The notes below the pieces were generated by a model. The model saw only the letters and a list, made by a program, of their open reading frames with translations, was not told where the DNA came from and did not search any database. The translations under genes and the position numbers were made by a program. Below are positions 45,184-55,162 of a DNA stretch of 64,000 nucleotides, piece after piece (position 1 is the first letter of the stretch; each line of letters opens with the position of its first letter). The stretch comes from Larix kaempferi (lineage: Eukaryota > Streptophyta > Pinopsida > Pinales > Pinaceae): contig BSBM01000636.1 in the NCBI GenBank assembly GCA_027924585.1, positions 2,434,001-2,498,000 on the forward strand. Reading direction: 5' to 3'.

Positions 45184-46255
45184 TAAATATGCACATTTTG
45201 GAGCAGTTAAGCTCAGTCTTGGCCCATTAGTACGCCCGCGTCTTGCTGTGTCTTCTTTATGTTGTGTTGTAGATACACGTCACAATAAATTCTCTGATGC
45301 TGTCATAGGAGGGTTTACAGCCCCGTTTCACGATGGTCCTGCATTTGGAACTATTTATCCTAAGTTTTCAGTCAGTCTAGAGGATCCGCATATATATAAC
45401 ATTCTTAAAGCTTATATCCTACCCAAACGGTTTGACATGTAGAATGGCTCTCGTATCATCCAGTTAAAGGGTGGTGTTTGTGTCCGCATCGGCAATGACA
45501 CTCTCCCACAGTTGCGCTCCCATGTTCACCAGAGCTCTGCAGACTGCAGCGTGGTGGAACAACCGAATTCAAAGTCTAAAAATGGAACCCCTATAACATT
45601 TAACTAGACAGGAATTCAATATCCTCAGTCTTGGGAATTAAAATATTCTGAGTTAAGACACCGTGAAAGAGTTGCTACTACTATGAATCCAAAACCCCTA
45701 ATATATGATGAAGCATCCAGCTCCTTCAGGTCAGCCCAAGAAGAGCCAATAAAAAGATTTGGTCCCCCTCTGATCAAGTCAACATCCATGTCCTCATACA
45801 ACAATGCTAAGCTTCAAGCAATGTCGGATCAGTTGTCTAAACAGTCTTTAGCTGAGTCTTCCAATTCTGTAAATAAACCTTCTTATACAGGTCTGTCAGA
45901 TTTTGAGCATAGAGGTCAACATGCTGACTGTCTAGCATGTAGAAAAATAAAACAAAAATTGCTTCAAAAAGAGAAGAAGAGAGAATCAGAGTCTTTCCAT
46001 GAGTTTCCCAGCATAGGAATGTTTTCACTTCCTAGAGAAAAGTCAAGAGTTGAGATAACAAATCCTGCAGGCCAAAAGTCTTTCCTACCTGGTAGGAATC
46101 TTCCTGATGCTGCCTTCAGACAGTATGGACAAGATGGTACTACTCGAAGAGAATTCTTACCTACCAAATCTTCAGCCGCTGATCAATCTATTTTAGATGA
46201 GATCAAGTTAGCCAACTGGGGAAACTTGCAGCAAATCCATATTGCAAGAAATTAG
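45181..46255 (+). pseudogene. EPRV copy 1: movement protein (5' truncated)
   Basis: The remaining part corresponds to the second two-thirds of the copy 2 movement-protein frame. The 30K-type core VRPRLAVSSLC, CVVDTRHNKFSDAVIGG and FGTIYPKFSVSLEDPHIYNI is present. The start and about the first 110 residues are deleted. Two in-frame stops interrupt it (45440-45442, 45605-45607). The C-terminal part 45683-46252 is open and has a CPACRK-like pair (here CLACRK) and a basic stretch. The frame ends at TAG 46253, a stop also found in copy 2. Caulimovirid movement proteins form tubules at plasmodesmata; this copy cannot. Confidence 0.8.
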
Positions 46256-48027
46256 GATGATATGGCTAATGATATCCTATTGTTAAAACATAGTTGTTCT
46301 GTCCAGAGAGAGCAGTTGGATAAAGTCATCACTAAACTTGATTTTTTAGATCATCTGCTTAATGACACAACCCAATTAGAAAAGGCCATAGCAGAAGCTT
46401 CCCAGAAGCTAGAAAGAAGAATGGCAGTCTTAAGTGATATAAGCACTAAGACACAGGAACTCAAAACAAAAACAGTACATAGTTTTTGATCATGTGATTA
46501 AACTTGCAAGAAAGGGTCATAACAAGTCAGCCTCTTTAGGCCAGTTCAATGTTATTCCAGATGATGAGAAACCGGAATGGGATTTCGGTGAGAGTGATGC
46601 TATAAAACAAGATATAGAAGAATGGATTGATGCATTCAAAGAATTTAGACCAGTTCTTGATCCAAAGTATATTGGAGATTTGAGTATGATGGAAGAGTCT
46701 TCTAATAGAAGAAGACTAGATGCCCCAGACATGAAGACTTTGATACACATATGCCTGATGCACAGTCTGTGTCTGCCCCTCCTCCAAAAGTTTTTAATTT
46801 TGGGATTAACTCAATGAATAATCTGATCACTCAGATGCCAGAACAACCAGTCCTGAATATCCAATGTCAGTCCTGAGAGGAAATTAAGAATGCTATTCAG
46901 TTATTAACCCATTGGATATTATACAAGAAACAGTAGTATCATAACCTAACAGGTCAAATGTTAGGTACTCAATTAATTGTTGGTTTATCAGGACTTGCCT
47001 ATGAGTGGTGGCAGTGGCTACCACAAGAAACAAGATATGAGATGTTATCTGCTGATGATGCAGATGAGCAGATCCTCTCTGCACTAGGCAGAGAATTTTA
47101 TGGACCAGAAGAATCAGAATATTATGATCACTTAGCTTCATTGTTTATTTCATCCCGACTGTGTGATCTGAGCAAAGCAGAAGAATATTTCTGCTATATG
47201 CAAAAGTTATTAATCTCTTCTGGTAAGTCAGGAAACCCAGCCTACCTTAAGCACTACTTGAGAAGCTACCCAGGTCATGTCCCAGATGCAGTAGAACAAG
47301 CTCTCAAGGATAAGAAGGTAGAGTTAAGAAGTCTCTATCTAGCACAATTGCATAATCATATCCTAGAAACTTGGCAGGAGCATTGTCTAGATAAGAGAGT
47401 CAGTAAAGATTTTAAAAGGCACCAGAAAATGTTTTCTGTATCTTTCTGCAAAGATGTAGCCCGAATGCCTGATTGGGGGTGTGGTGCCCACAATAGAGGT
47501 CACTTTGGCAAAGGAGGTTTCCATTTTGAAAAAAAAAGAAACACAAGAAGTTTTATACTTCTGAATCCAGATATCATCCTGATCTTCCATACAAGCACAA
47601 ATCCAAACATCGCTATAAAGAATACAGAGATAAAAAACATTATAAGAATTCTAAATACATATCTAAAAGATTTGTAAAAAGACAGAGAGAAAAAGGTAAA
47701 GGTGATGTCTGCTTTATATGTGGAAAATCTGGCCATTGGGCAAGCAAGTGCCCAGAAAGAAAGTCTCGACCCAGGTTAGCAGCATTATGTGAATCTCTTG
47801 ACCCAACCTGGTGGGATTTGTACAAAGTCTCTGCTTCCTCCCCAGATCCTTCTGATGAAGTTATATATTTGCCTGATTCTGAGTCTGAATCTTCTTCTTG
47901 TACATAGAGTGAAGAAGATCCTCGAGTTTTAGATAAATGTGGCCAGTCCTCATCTTCCTCCACTGAGTCTGATTCTGACAATGAACCACATTTAGGGGGT
48001 TGTGAGAAGCCTGATTTTGATTTCAGT

Positions 48028-49152
48028 TTGTACATGTTTTCCAGTTCTGTTTCTCCCTATCAAATTGAAAAGCAGATTGCTGCTATCAATTTGAAGTTGT
48101 CTTCAATTCCTATATATAGACATGTTGAGAGAAAAAAGTTAAGAGAAGAAAAGAAAGCTTTGCAGTCTCAATTGAAAGCTTTGACAGAGGCAAAAGGAAA
48201 AGAAAAGGCTATTGTAGCATTTAATCTAGTAGAGATTTACCAAGAGTACCCTGGTAGCCACACTGACAGACAATCTCACAGATCAGATAGAGAAAAGTTT
48301 CTGAGGATGCAATTGAAGGAAAAGCAGTCAAAGATAAAAGAATTGCTAAAAGAAGCTGATGCCATTAAACATGCTCTTGTTGTTTTAATTCAAGAAAAGG
48401 ATCAGTCTTCTGATGAAGAACTGTCTAAGGAAATTGAAAGAGTATGTGGTCAACTAGAAGCAAAGGAAGAGTCTCCAGAATCTTCCCCTGAAAGGTCTCC
48501 TTCACCTCAGTCACAGAGTCTTAGTTTGCTTCGAGCACTGTCAAGTCCCAAACTGTTCATTACCCTAGAGTTCTGTCTTGATGAATTTAAGCCTTATCCA
48601 ATTCCATGTTTGATAGATTCAGGATGTCAGTTTAACCTTGCTAGGGGTAATGCCATTCCTTCCTTTTATTGGGAACAAACAAAAGAATTTGGATCATCCA
48701 TTCAAGGTACACCTGTGTATCTAACTGGTAAAATAAAATATTTCCCAATCTCTCTGTCTGGTATTAAAAGTTCAGTCTCTCTTTTCAGACTAGATGCAGT
48801 CCGTGAGGATTGTGTTTTAGGTTCAGAGTTTTTAATGAAAGTCAGTCCATTTTATTTTGATACTCAAAAAATGATATTTTCCTGTACAGTCAATAACCAG
48901 TCTGTTTCTTTACCTTTGAGTCATAAATTTGTACAGAGATGTAAACCTTTACCTTCAGTCCAGACTCACCCAGTTAAGTCCAAAGTCTCACTGAATAAAA
49001 TGGAAAGGTGTATTTCTTGTGCAGAAGTACACAGTGAAAAGTTTCTTGTAGGGATCACAGAAAAGATAAAAAAGGATTGTTGTTCAGAAAGCCCAAATGC
49101 TTTTTGGACAAGGGAAAAATACTTTGTTTCATTGCCTTTTGATCCTTTGTAA
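48028..49152 (+). pseudogene. EPRV copy 1: coiled coil and protease segment
   Basis: This is the longest open piece of copy 1 (374 codons). Residues ~10-70 and ~90-150 are Lys/Glu/Gln-rich heptad-like helices (LREEKKALQSQLKALTEAKG, then LKEKQSKIKELLKEADAIKH). A Ser/Pro-rich hinge follows (SPERSPSPQ). The protease has LIDSGCQFNLARGNA and a VLGSEFL patch typical of the second half of retropepsins. It ends at a TAA just before the reverse transcriptase. Confidence 0.8.
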
Positions 49153-49164
49153 AAAATCAGACCC

Positions 49165-49686
49165 ATGAAATCCTCTGCTAGATTGATGAGCCCAACAGAA
49201 AGAGAATTCTGTTCTAAAGAGATTCAAGATCTTCTGAACAAAGGACTAAGAGAACCCTCTAAGAGTCCTTGGGCATGCCGTGCTTTTATTGTCAATAAGC
49301 ACTCAGAGCAAAAACGAGGTAAGCCGAGGTTGGTTGTTAATTTCAAGCCCATGAATGCAGTATTACAGAAAATCAGGTATCCATTACCAGATAAAGCAAG
49401 CTTGTTACAAAAAATCACAGGATGCTCTATATTTAGCAAGTTTGATTTAAAGTCAGGGTTTTATCAGATTGGCATAGATGCCAAAGACAGATATAAAACT
49501 GCCTTTGTTGTCCCTCATGGACAATACCAGTGGAAAGTCATTCCTTTTGGCATTAACAATGCACCATCTGAATTCCAAAAAAGGATGGAGGACATTTTTA
49601 CAGATATTCCTTGGTTAGCAGTGTTCAGAGATGATATTTTGATTTGTTCAAAGAATTTGCAAGAGCATCTAAAACATCTGCAGTAG
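49165..49686 (+). pseudogene. EPRV copy 1: reverse transcriptase segment
   Basis: This open 173-codon piece covers the fingers and palm: SKSPWACRAFIVNK, KPRLVVNFKPMN, IFSKFDLKSGFYQIGI (first catalytic Asp), PFGINNAPSEFQKRM and VFRDDILICS. The residue before DD is Arg, where copy 2 has Ile. It ends at TAG 49684. Confidence 0.8.
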
Positions 49687-49812
49687 TTTTATGATTTGGT
49701 CTTTAAACATGGTTTGGGTCTGTCAGAGTTCAAGATGGAAATTGGTAAGACAGAGATTGAATTTTTTGGTTTGCATATTAAAGGTGGTCAGGTAATTCTG
49801 TAGAAACAAGTT

Positions 49813-50679
49813 TTGAATTCGTTTGATCATTTTCCTGAAAAAATACTTGAGAAAACCCAGTTGCGACGTTTTCTTGGTTGCTTAAATTATATCAGACCCT
49901 TTTATAAAGGACAGGCTTCAGATATTCATTGTCTGCAGCAGCGGTTAAAGAAAAAGCCTGCACCATGGTCTGATGCCATGACTCTAGCTGTGCAAAAGAT
50001 TAAAGCTAGAGTAAAAGATTTGACAGCTCTTCATCTTCCTCAGGGAGTTGGTACGTTGATCATAGAAACAGATGCATCCAATACCACTTGGGGTGGTGTT
50101 CTTCTGGAAGAGATAGATGGAAAAGAAAATATTTGTGGATATGCATCTGGCTCATTTAAAGGTGCTGAGCTAAATTATCCCAGCAGTCATAAGGAAATTT
50201 TGGTTGTGAAAAAGACTGTCAGTCATTTCATCCTGTACCTGAAACCAGTGCGATTCACCATAAGAACATATCTTAAAATAATGCCTGGTATATTCAAAAA
50301 TGAAAATTTAATTGCAGAGAACAGCAGCAGGATTTTGAAATGGTTTATTTGGCTTTCCAATTTTGATTATGATATTATTTACAAGCCTGGTTATTTAAAT
50401 TGTCTTGCTGATATGTTGACACGGGAAACTGTGCAGAAAGAAGTTCCCAGCTTAAATATGTTTTCAGCAGGTGCAAGTTCCAGTGACAAAGGAAAAGCTC
50501 CAATGACAGAAGAAGGCATGCAGTTGCCAAGAGATGCATTATTTTTGAAGCCATGGGATAAAATCTTGACAATAGATGTGCGCAAAGAGCTGCTTGACTA
50601 TGCTGATAGACATCAAGTAGAGAAGTATCTCAGCCTAACACTGATCAAGGAATTTCAAGCGAGCTCGTGCAAGCTCTAG
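49813..50679 (+). pseudogene. EPRV copy 1: RT connection and RNase H segment
   Basis: This open 288-codon piece has the connection motif RRFLGCLNYIRPFYKG and RNase H with IIETDASNTTWGG (Asp), SSHKEILVVKKT (Glu) and FTIRTYLKI where the third acid would be (Tyr here, Asp in copy 2). DYDIIYKPGYLNCLADMLTR follows near the domain end. It stops at TAG 50677. Confidence 0.8.
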
Positions 50680-51483
50680 ATCTTAGAACGATGGGAAAAG
50701 AAAGCCTTCAATGGTTTTCAAAATGCTGAAGAAAAGTTAAGGAATTGCCGTGAAATTTGGGTAGACTGCAATGAGGAAAAGGATGGGTTAGTATGGTATG
50801 TATATTTGGGTGAGGGGGATCTCACATGGGCAACCTACAACCTCATCTTGCAGTTCTGTCGAGAACAAACTTCTGTAGTAATATGCACAGACCCAGGAAA
50901 CATGCGTAACCGCAAATGGTCTGGCTGGATAGAAGTGTTCTTAGATAAATTTTGTCCAAGGAAAGACTGGCTCAATCGACGAGCTAATTTCATTCTACAT
51001 TTGGAGGCTAATATGCAAGCTGCAGATCAGCATAATCAATGGTTTAAATTTTTGCTGCGACATCATGGAGGCCGCTATACACCATTGGAACATATTGTTA
51101 ATATCACACAAAAATTCATCAAAAGAGATATCAATGGAAACAGGTTGGACACTAAAGTGCATCGCAGAACTCTTCCGTTAAATTACAGAGTTGAATCTTT
51201 GTTTGCCTCTGAGTTTCTGTATGGTCCAAATGAAGCCTTGCGTGGTTCCGATGTGGAACAATGTTTTGGAGATCTACTTTACCCTGAAGTAGAATATCCA
51301 AAAGATCATTATTGGCAAAATACCGAGTCCCAGCCATATAATTGGGAAGATGATCTGGCCAAGTGTGAAATTGAAGAGAACCTGTTTGACCAAGGCATGC
51401 TCGACTATGTCTGTGGTGGTGTTCCAGGTGGCGATGATGGTGATGTTCGATGTGTCTGCGGATCTGGTTATGGCACTGATTAA
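50680..51483 (+). pseudogene. EPRV copy 1: extra C-terminal region
   Basis: In the same frame as the RNase H piece, after the stop at 50677, about 268 codons are open. They include LERWEKKAFNGFQNAEEKLR, then WSGWIEVFLDKFCPRKDW, NQWFKFLLRHHGGRYTPLEH and DVEQCFGDLLYPEVEYP, and an acidic/Gly-rich end GGVPGGDDGDVRC. It is rich in Trp, Arg and Cys. I recognise no domain. Many caulimovirids end their polymerase frame near RNase H, so this is unusual. Confidence 0.75.
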
Positions 51484-51489
51484 AGCTAG
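51475..51489 (+). other. 15-bp insertion/deletion at the polyprotein end
   Basis: Copy 1 has 15 bases here, including TAA and TAG in frame, that copy 2 lacks at 59287/59288. Copy 2 therefore reads on to 59377. Confidence 0.85.
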
Positions 51490-51908
51490 ATTCTTTTTCG
51501 TGGGAATGAAGCAATCTGGTCCGAGATGCATGTGATTGAGAATCTTGTATATATTTGCTTTTGCTTTTGGAAGCCGTAGTGGGTCGGTTAATGCTCCACC
51601 TTGTATTTTGTCGGCCATGTTTTAGCCATGCTTTTATTTTCTTTTCGGGATGCTTTGCCTCGATGATTTGTAATATGTCGACAAGAATATTTGTATAGTG
51701 ACTGATATAAGTGGGCCAGTTATGTGTCGGCCACGAGAATCTGCTTTTGTTAGTGGTTTCAGTCTTTCTATCATACTACCGGGTCCCCGTATGTCCGAGC
51801 CTCGGAGGGACGAGATAAACATGATGTGGTCCCATCATGTCCCCGGGAATCTTACCTTTTTAACTGGTTGGTGTAAGTTTGAGATTACCGGATGACCTGC
51901 TCAGGTGC
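51490..51908 (+). promoter_or_regulatory. EPRV copy 1: intergenic promoter region
   Basis: Non-coding stretch between the polyprotein end and the TATA box. It contains GTGGGCCAGTTATGTGTCGGCC and TGATGTGGTCCCATCATG (a short palindrome). It is nearly the same at 59378-59707. Confidence 0.5.
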
Positions 51909-51916
51909 TATAAATA
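51909..51916 (+). promoter_or_regulatory. EPRV TATA box, copy 1
   Basis: TATAAATA sits 453 bases upstream of the primer site. The same box occurs at 59708-59715. It is the likely promoter of the genomic RNA that would begin at about 51940. Confidence 0.65.
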
Positions 51917-51958
51917 TTAGTCTCCGGAGTTCATTAGGGGCATCGAGTCATTTGTGTT

Positions 51959-52028
51959 GAGTCGCATGAGCAAGTAGTCCGCTCTACAAGTAGGAGTCGA
52001 ATGAGTAAGTAATCTTCTTTGCAAGTCT
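51959..52028 (+). repeat. 35-bp tandem repeat in terminal region, copy 1
   Basis: Unit 1 at 51959-51993 is GAGTCGCATGAGCAAGTAG..; unit 2 from 51994 is clearly diverged (GAGTCGAATGAGTAAGTAAT). The corresponding array in copy 2 is nearly perfect. Confidence 0.7.
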
Positions 52029-52327
52029 GTAGGTTTGTGTGAGAGCCGAAGTGATTATGCTCTGCGAGTTGCCATGACTGGCATAACATAGCATCAGAAA
52101 GCTTAGACTCGTCTCTGTAAAAAGCGTATGTGTAAGGGTGTGCTAGTGAGCATATCTTGGGACTCCCAGGAGCCTGCGAGTAGCTTCATGCCTTCGGGAA
52201 GTTGCAAAAGCTAAACGGACCCAAGACATTGTGTTCAGGCACAGTTGAGAGACAGTGGTGACGAATTTCGTAGTCCGAGGTCGATCCACTATTTGAGTCT
52301 GTATGTCTGTAAAATTGCTGAAGAATT

Positions 52328-52333
52328 AATAAA
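52328..52333 (+). terminator. EPRV polyadenylation signal, copy 1/copy 2 junction
   Basis: AATAAA about 34 bases before the primer site. It is conserved at 60126-60131. It would define the 3' end of the terminally redundant viral RNA. Confidence 0.6.
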
Positions 52334-52361
52334 AGCTTGAAGTTGGAGATCCTAGCGTAGT

Positions 52362-52374
52362 TGGTATCAGAGCC
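52362..52374 (+). promoter_or_regulatory. EPRV primer binding site, Met-tRNA
   Basis: TGGTATCAGAGCC complements the 3' end of plant initiator Met-tRNA, the primer for caulimovirid minus-strand DNA. It is the conventional start of the genome map. Confidence 0.85.
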
Positions 52375-52672
52375 AGTCGAAGTTACATCTTTGTTGCGAT
52401 TATTCTTGTAATACTCATGCTTTATCTTATGTATGATTTATAAATATGCTGCAATATCATCTCTGTGTATGTGATTGGTTGGTCTGTTTGTTTGAAACAC
52501 TCTTTAAATAGTATCCTGTAGGCGGTGGAAATGACCGCTAAGCGGATTGTAGGAATCCAAAAGGTGTAAGAGTTAGTTTCGATGTCGTAGCAGTAAGGCC
52601 CGCCAGAGTTAGGGGAGTAAGTCTACAAGGTTTTCGGAAGACTATTAGTCAGCCCTCACCTTTTATTTGAAA
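52375..52672 (+). other. EPRV copy 2: leader with short open frames
   Basis: About 300 bases between primer site and the movement-protein ATG. They contain four short frames: 52417-52443, 52446-52511, 52531-52569 and 52582-52590. Short frames of this kind are common in caulimovirid leaders and are linked to ribosome shunting there. A possible hairpin surrounds GGCGGT..ACCGC (52521-52537). Confidence 0.6.
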
Positions 52673-54084
52673 ATGGATCCTACAATGGATGCTGTTTCGC
52701 TGACCCATCTAGAGTGTGAATCAGCCAATGACACAGAAGTCTCATTAGCAGAACGAAGAAATCAATCATTTAATCCCTCCACTTCTGGAGATGAATCTTC
52801 ATACATAACCATTTATGACTGGAATCCCTCAAAGAACTGGCAGTTGCCACATATTCTCCCGAAAGATGTTTACAGACTACATTGGTGGAATTTCTATTCT
52901 GTCACCCAAATTAAAGTGTCAAGTATCGATGTAGCATTCACTGATAATCAAGAACCTATTCATATCAGTCTACTTGACAAAGAACAAATTGATTGGGAAA
53001 AATCTCAAAAGTTTAAATATGCACATTTTGGAGCAGTTAAGCTCGGTCTTGGACCATTAGTACGCCCGCGTCTTGCTGTGTCTTCTTTATGTTATGTTGT
53101 AGATACACGTCACAATAAATTCTCTGATGTTGTCATAGGAGGATTACAGCCCCGTTGCACGATAGTCCTACATTTGGAACTATTTATCCTAATTTTTCAG
53201 TCAGTCTAGAGGATCTGCATATATATAACATTCTTAAAGCTTATATCCTACCCAAAGGGTTTGACATGCAGAATGGATCCCGTATCATCCAGTTAAAGGG
53301 TGGTGTTTGTGTTCGCTTTGGAAATGACACTCTCCCACAATTGCGCTCCCATGTTCACCAGAGCTCTGCAGACTGCACCGTGGTGGAACAACCGAATTCA
53401 AAGTCTAAAAACGCAACCCCTATAACATTTAACTGGACAGGAATTCAATATCCTCAGTCTTGGGAATTAAAATATTCTGAGTTAAGACACTGTGAAAGAG
53501 TTGCTGCTACTATGAATCCAAAACCCCTAATATATGATGAAGCATCCATCTCCTTCAGTTCATCCCAAGAAGAGCCATTAAAAAGATTTGGTCCCCCTCT
53601 GATCAAGTCAACATCCATGTCCTCATACAACAATGCTAAGCTTCAAGCAATGTCGGATCAGTTGTCGAAACAGTCTTTAGCTGAGTCTTCCAATTCTGTA
53701 AATAAACCTTCTTATACAGGTCTGTCAGATTTTGACCATAGAGGTCAACATGCTGACTGTCCAGCATGTAGAAAAATAAAACAAAAATTGCTTCAAAAAG
53801 AGAAGAAGAGAGAAGCAGACTCTTTCCATGAGTTTCCCAGCCTAGGAATGTTTTCACTTCCTAGAGAAAAGTCAGGAGTTGAGATAACCAATCCTGCAGG
53901 TCAAAAGTCCTTCCTACCTGGTAGGAATCTTCCTGATGCTGCCTTCAGACAGTATGGACAAGATGGTACTACTCGAAGAGAATTCTTACCTAACAAATCT
54001 TCAGCCGTTGATCAATCTGTTTCAGATGAGATCAAGTTAGCCAACTGGGTAAACTTGCAACAAATCCATACTGCAAGAAATTAG
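52673..54084 (+). pseudogene. EPRV copy 2: movement protein
   Basis: The ATG at 52673 opens a frame with an acidic N-terminus (MDPTMDAVSLTHLECESAND). The 30K-superfamily core follows: RLHWWNFYSVTQIKVSS, VRPRLAVSSLCYVVDTRHNK, then after a frameshift near 53143 FGTIYPNFSVSLEDLHIYNI and GGVCVRFGNDTLPQLR. The C-terminal half (to 54081) has CPACRKIKQKLLQKEKKRE and a Ser/Pro-rich tail. A one-base loss relative to copy 1 (GGATTAC against GGGTTTAC) causes the shift. The frame ends at TAG 54082, shared with copy 1. Expected size is about 470 residues. It would have helped cell-to-cell spread. Confidence 0.85.
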
Positions 54085-55162
54085 GATGATATGGCTAATG
54101 ATATCATGTTGTTAAAACATAGTTGTTCTGTCCAGAGAGAGCAGTTGGATAAAGTCATCACTAAACTTGAGTTTTTAGATCATCTGCTTCATGACACAAC
54201 CCAATTAGAAAAGGCCATAGCAGAATCTTCCCAGAAGCTAGAAAGAAGAATGGCAGTCTTAAGTGATATAAGCACTAAGACACAGGAACTCAAACAAAAA
54301 TAGTACATAGTTCCTGATCATGTGATTAAACTTTCAAGAAAGGGTCATAACAAGTCATCCTCTTTAGGCCAGTTCAATGTTATTCCAGATGATGAGAAAC
54401 CGGAATGGGATTTCGGTGAGAGTGATGCTATAAAACAGGATATAGAAGAATGGATCGATGCATTCAAAGAGTTTAGACCAGTTCTTGATCCAAAGTATAT
54501 TGGAGATTTGAGTATGATGGAAGAGTCGTCTAATAGAAGAAGACTAGATGCCCCCAGACATGAAGACTTTGATACACATATGCCTGATGCACAGTCTGTG
54601 TCTGCCCCTCCTCCAAAAGTTTTTAATTTTGGGATTAACTCAATGAATAATCTGATCACTCAGATGCCAGAACAACCAGTCCTGAATATCCAATGTCAGT
54701 TCCGAGAGGAAATTAAGAATGCTATTCAATTATTAACCCATTGGATATTATACACGAAATAACAGGATCATAACCTAACAGGTCAAATGTTAGGTACTCA
54801 ATTAATTGTTGGTTTATCAGGACTTGCCTATGAGTGGTGGCGGTGGCTACCACAAGAAACAAGGAATGAGCTATTATCTGTTGATGATGTAGATGAGCAG
54901 ATCCTCTCTGCACTGGGCAGAGAATTTTATGGACCAGAAGAATCAGAAGATTATGATCACTTAGCTTCATTGTTTATGTCAGCCTGACTGTGTGATCTGA
55001 GCAAAGCAGAAGAATATTTCTGCTATATGCAAAAGTTATTAATCTCTTCTGGTAAGTCAGGAAACCCAGCCTACCTTAAGCACTACTTGAGAAGCTACCC
55101 AGGTCATGTCCCAGATGCAGTAGAACAAGCTCTCAAGGATAAGAAGTCTCTCTCTAGCACAA

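Larger units (their letters stand above)
46262..51483 (+). pseudogene. EPRV copy 1: coat-protease-RT-RNase H polyprotein
   Basis: It opens with MANDILLLKHSC six bases after the movement-protein stop. Domains in order: coat-like region (46494-47400, with AYEWWQWLPQETR), zinc knuckle near 47704-47750 (CFICGKSGHWASKC, complete), coiled coil (48050-48470), aspartic protease (LIDSGC at 48610-48627, complete), reverse transcriptase (49165-49690, active site reads FRDD), RNase H (50055-50430) and a C-terminal region to 51483. Lesions: frameshifts near 46455, 46724 and 47520; stops at 46874, 46934, 47905, 49150, 49684, 49801 and 50677. The third RNase H acid is Tyr (50269-50271). The protein is inactive. 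Confidence 0.85.

Noticed and set aside
47640-48035. Minus-strand 131-codon frame opposite the viral acidic stretch
   Set aside because: It is an antisense shadow of the Ser/Glu-rich viral region and is found in both copies for that reason.
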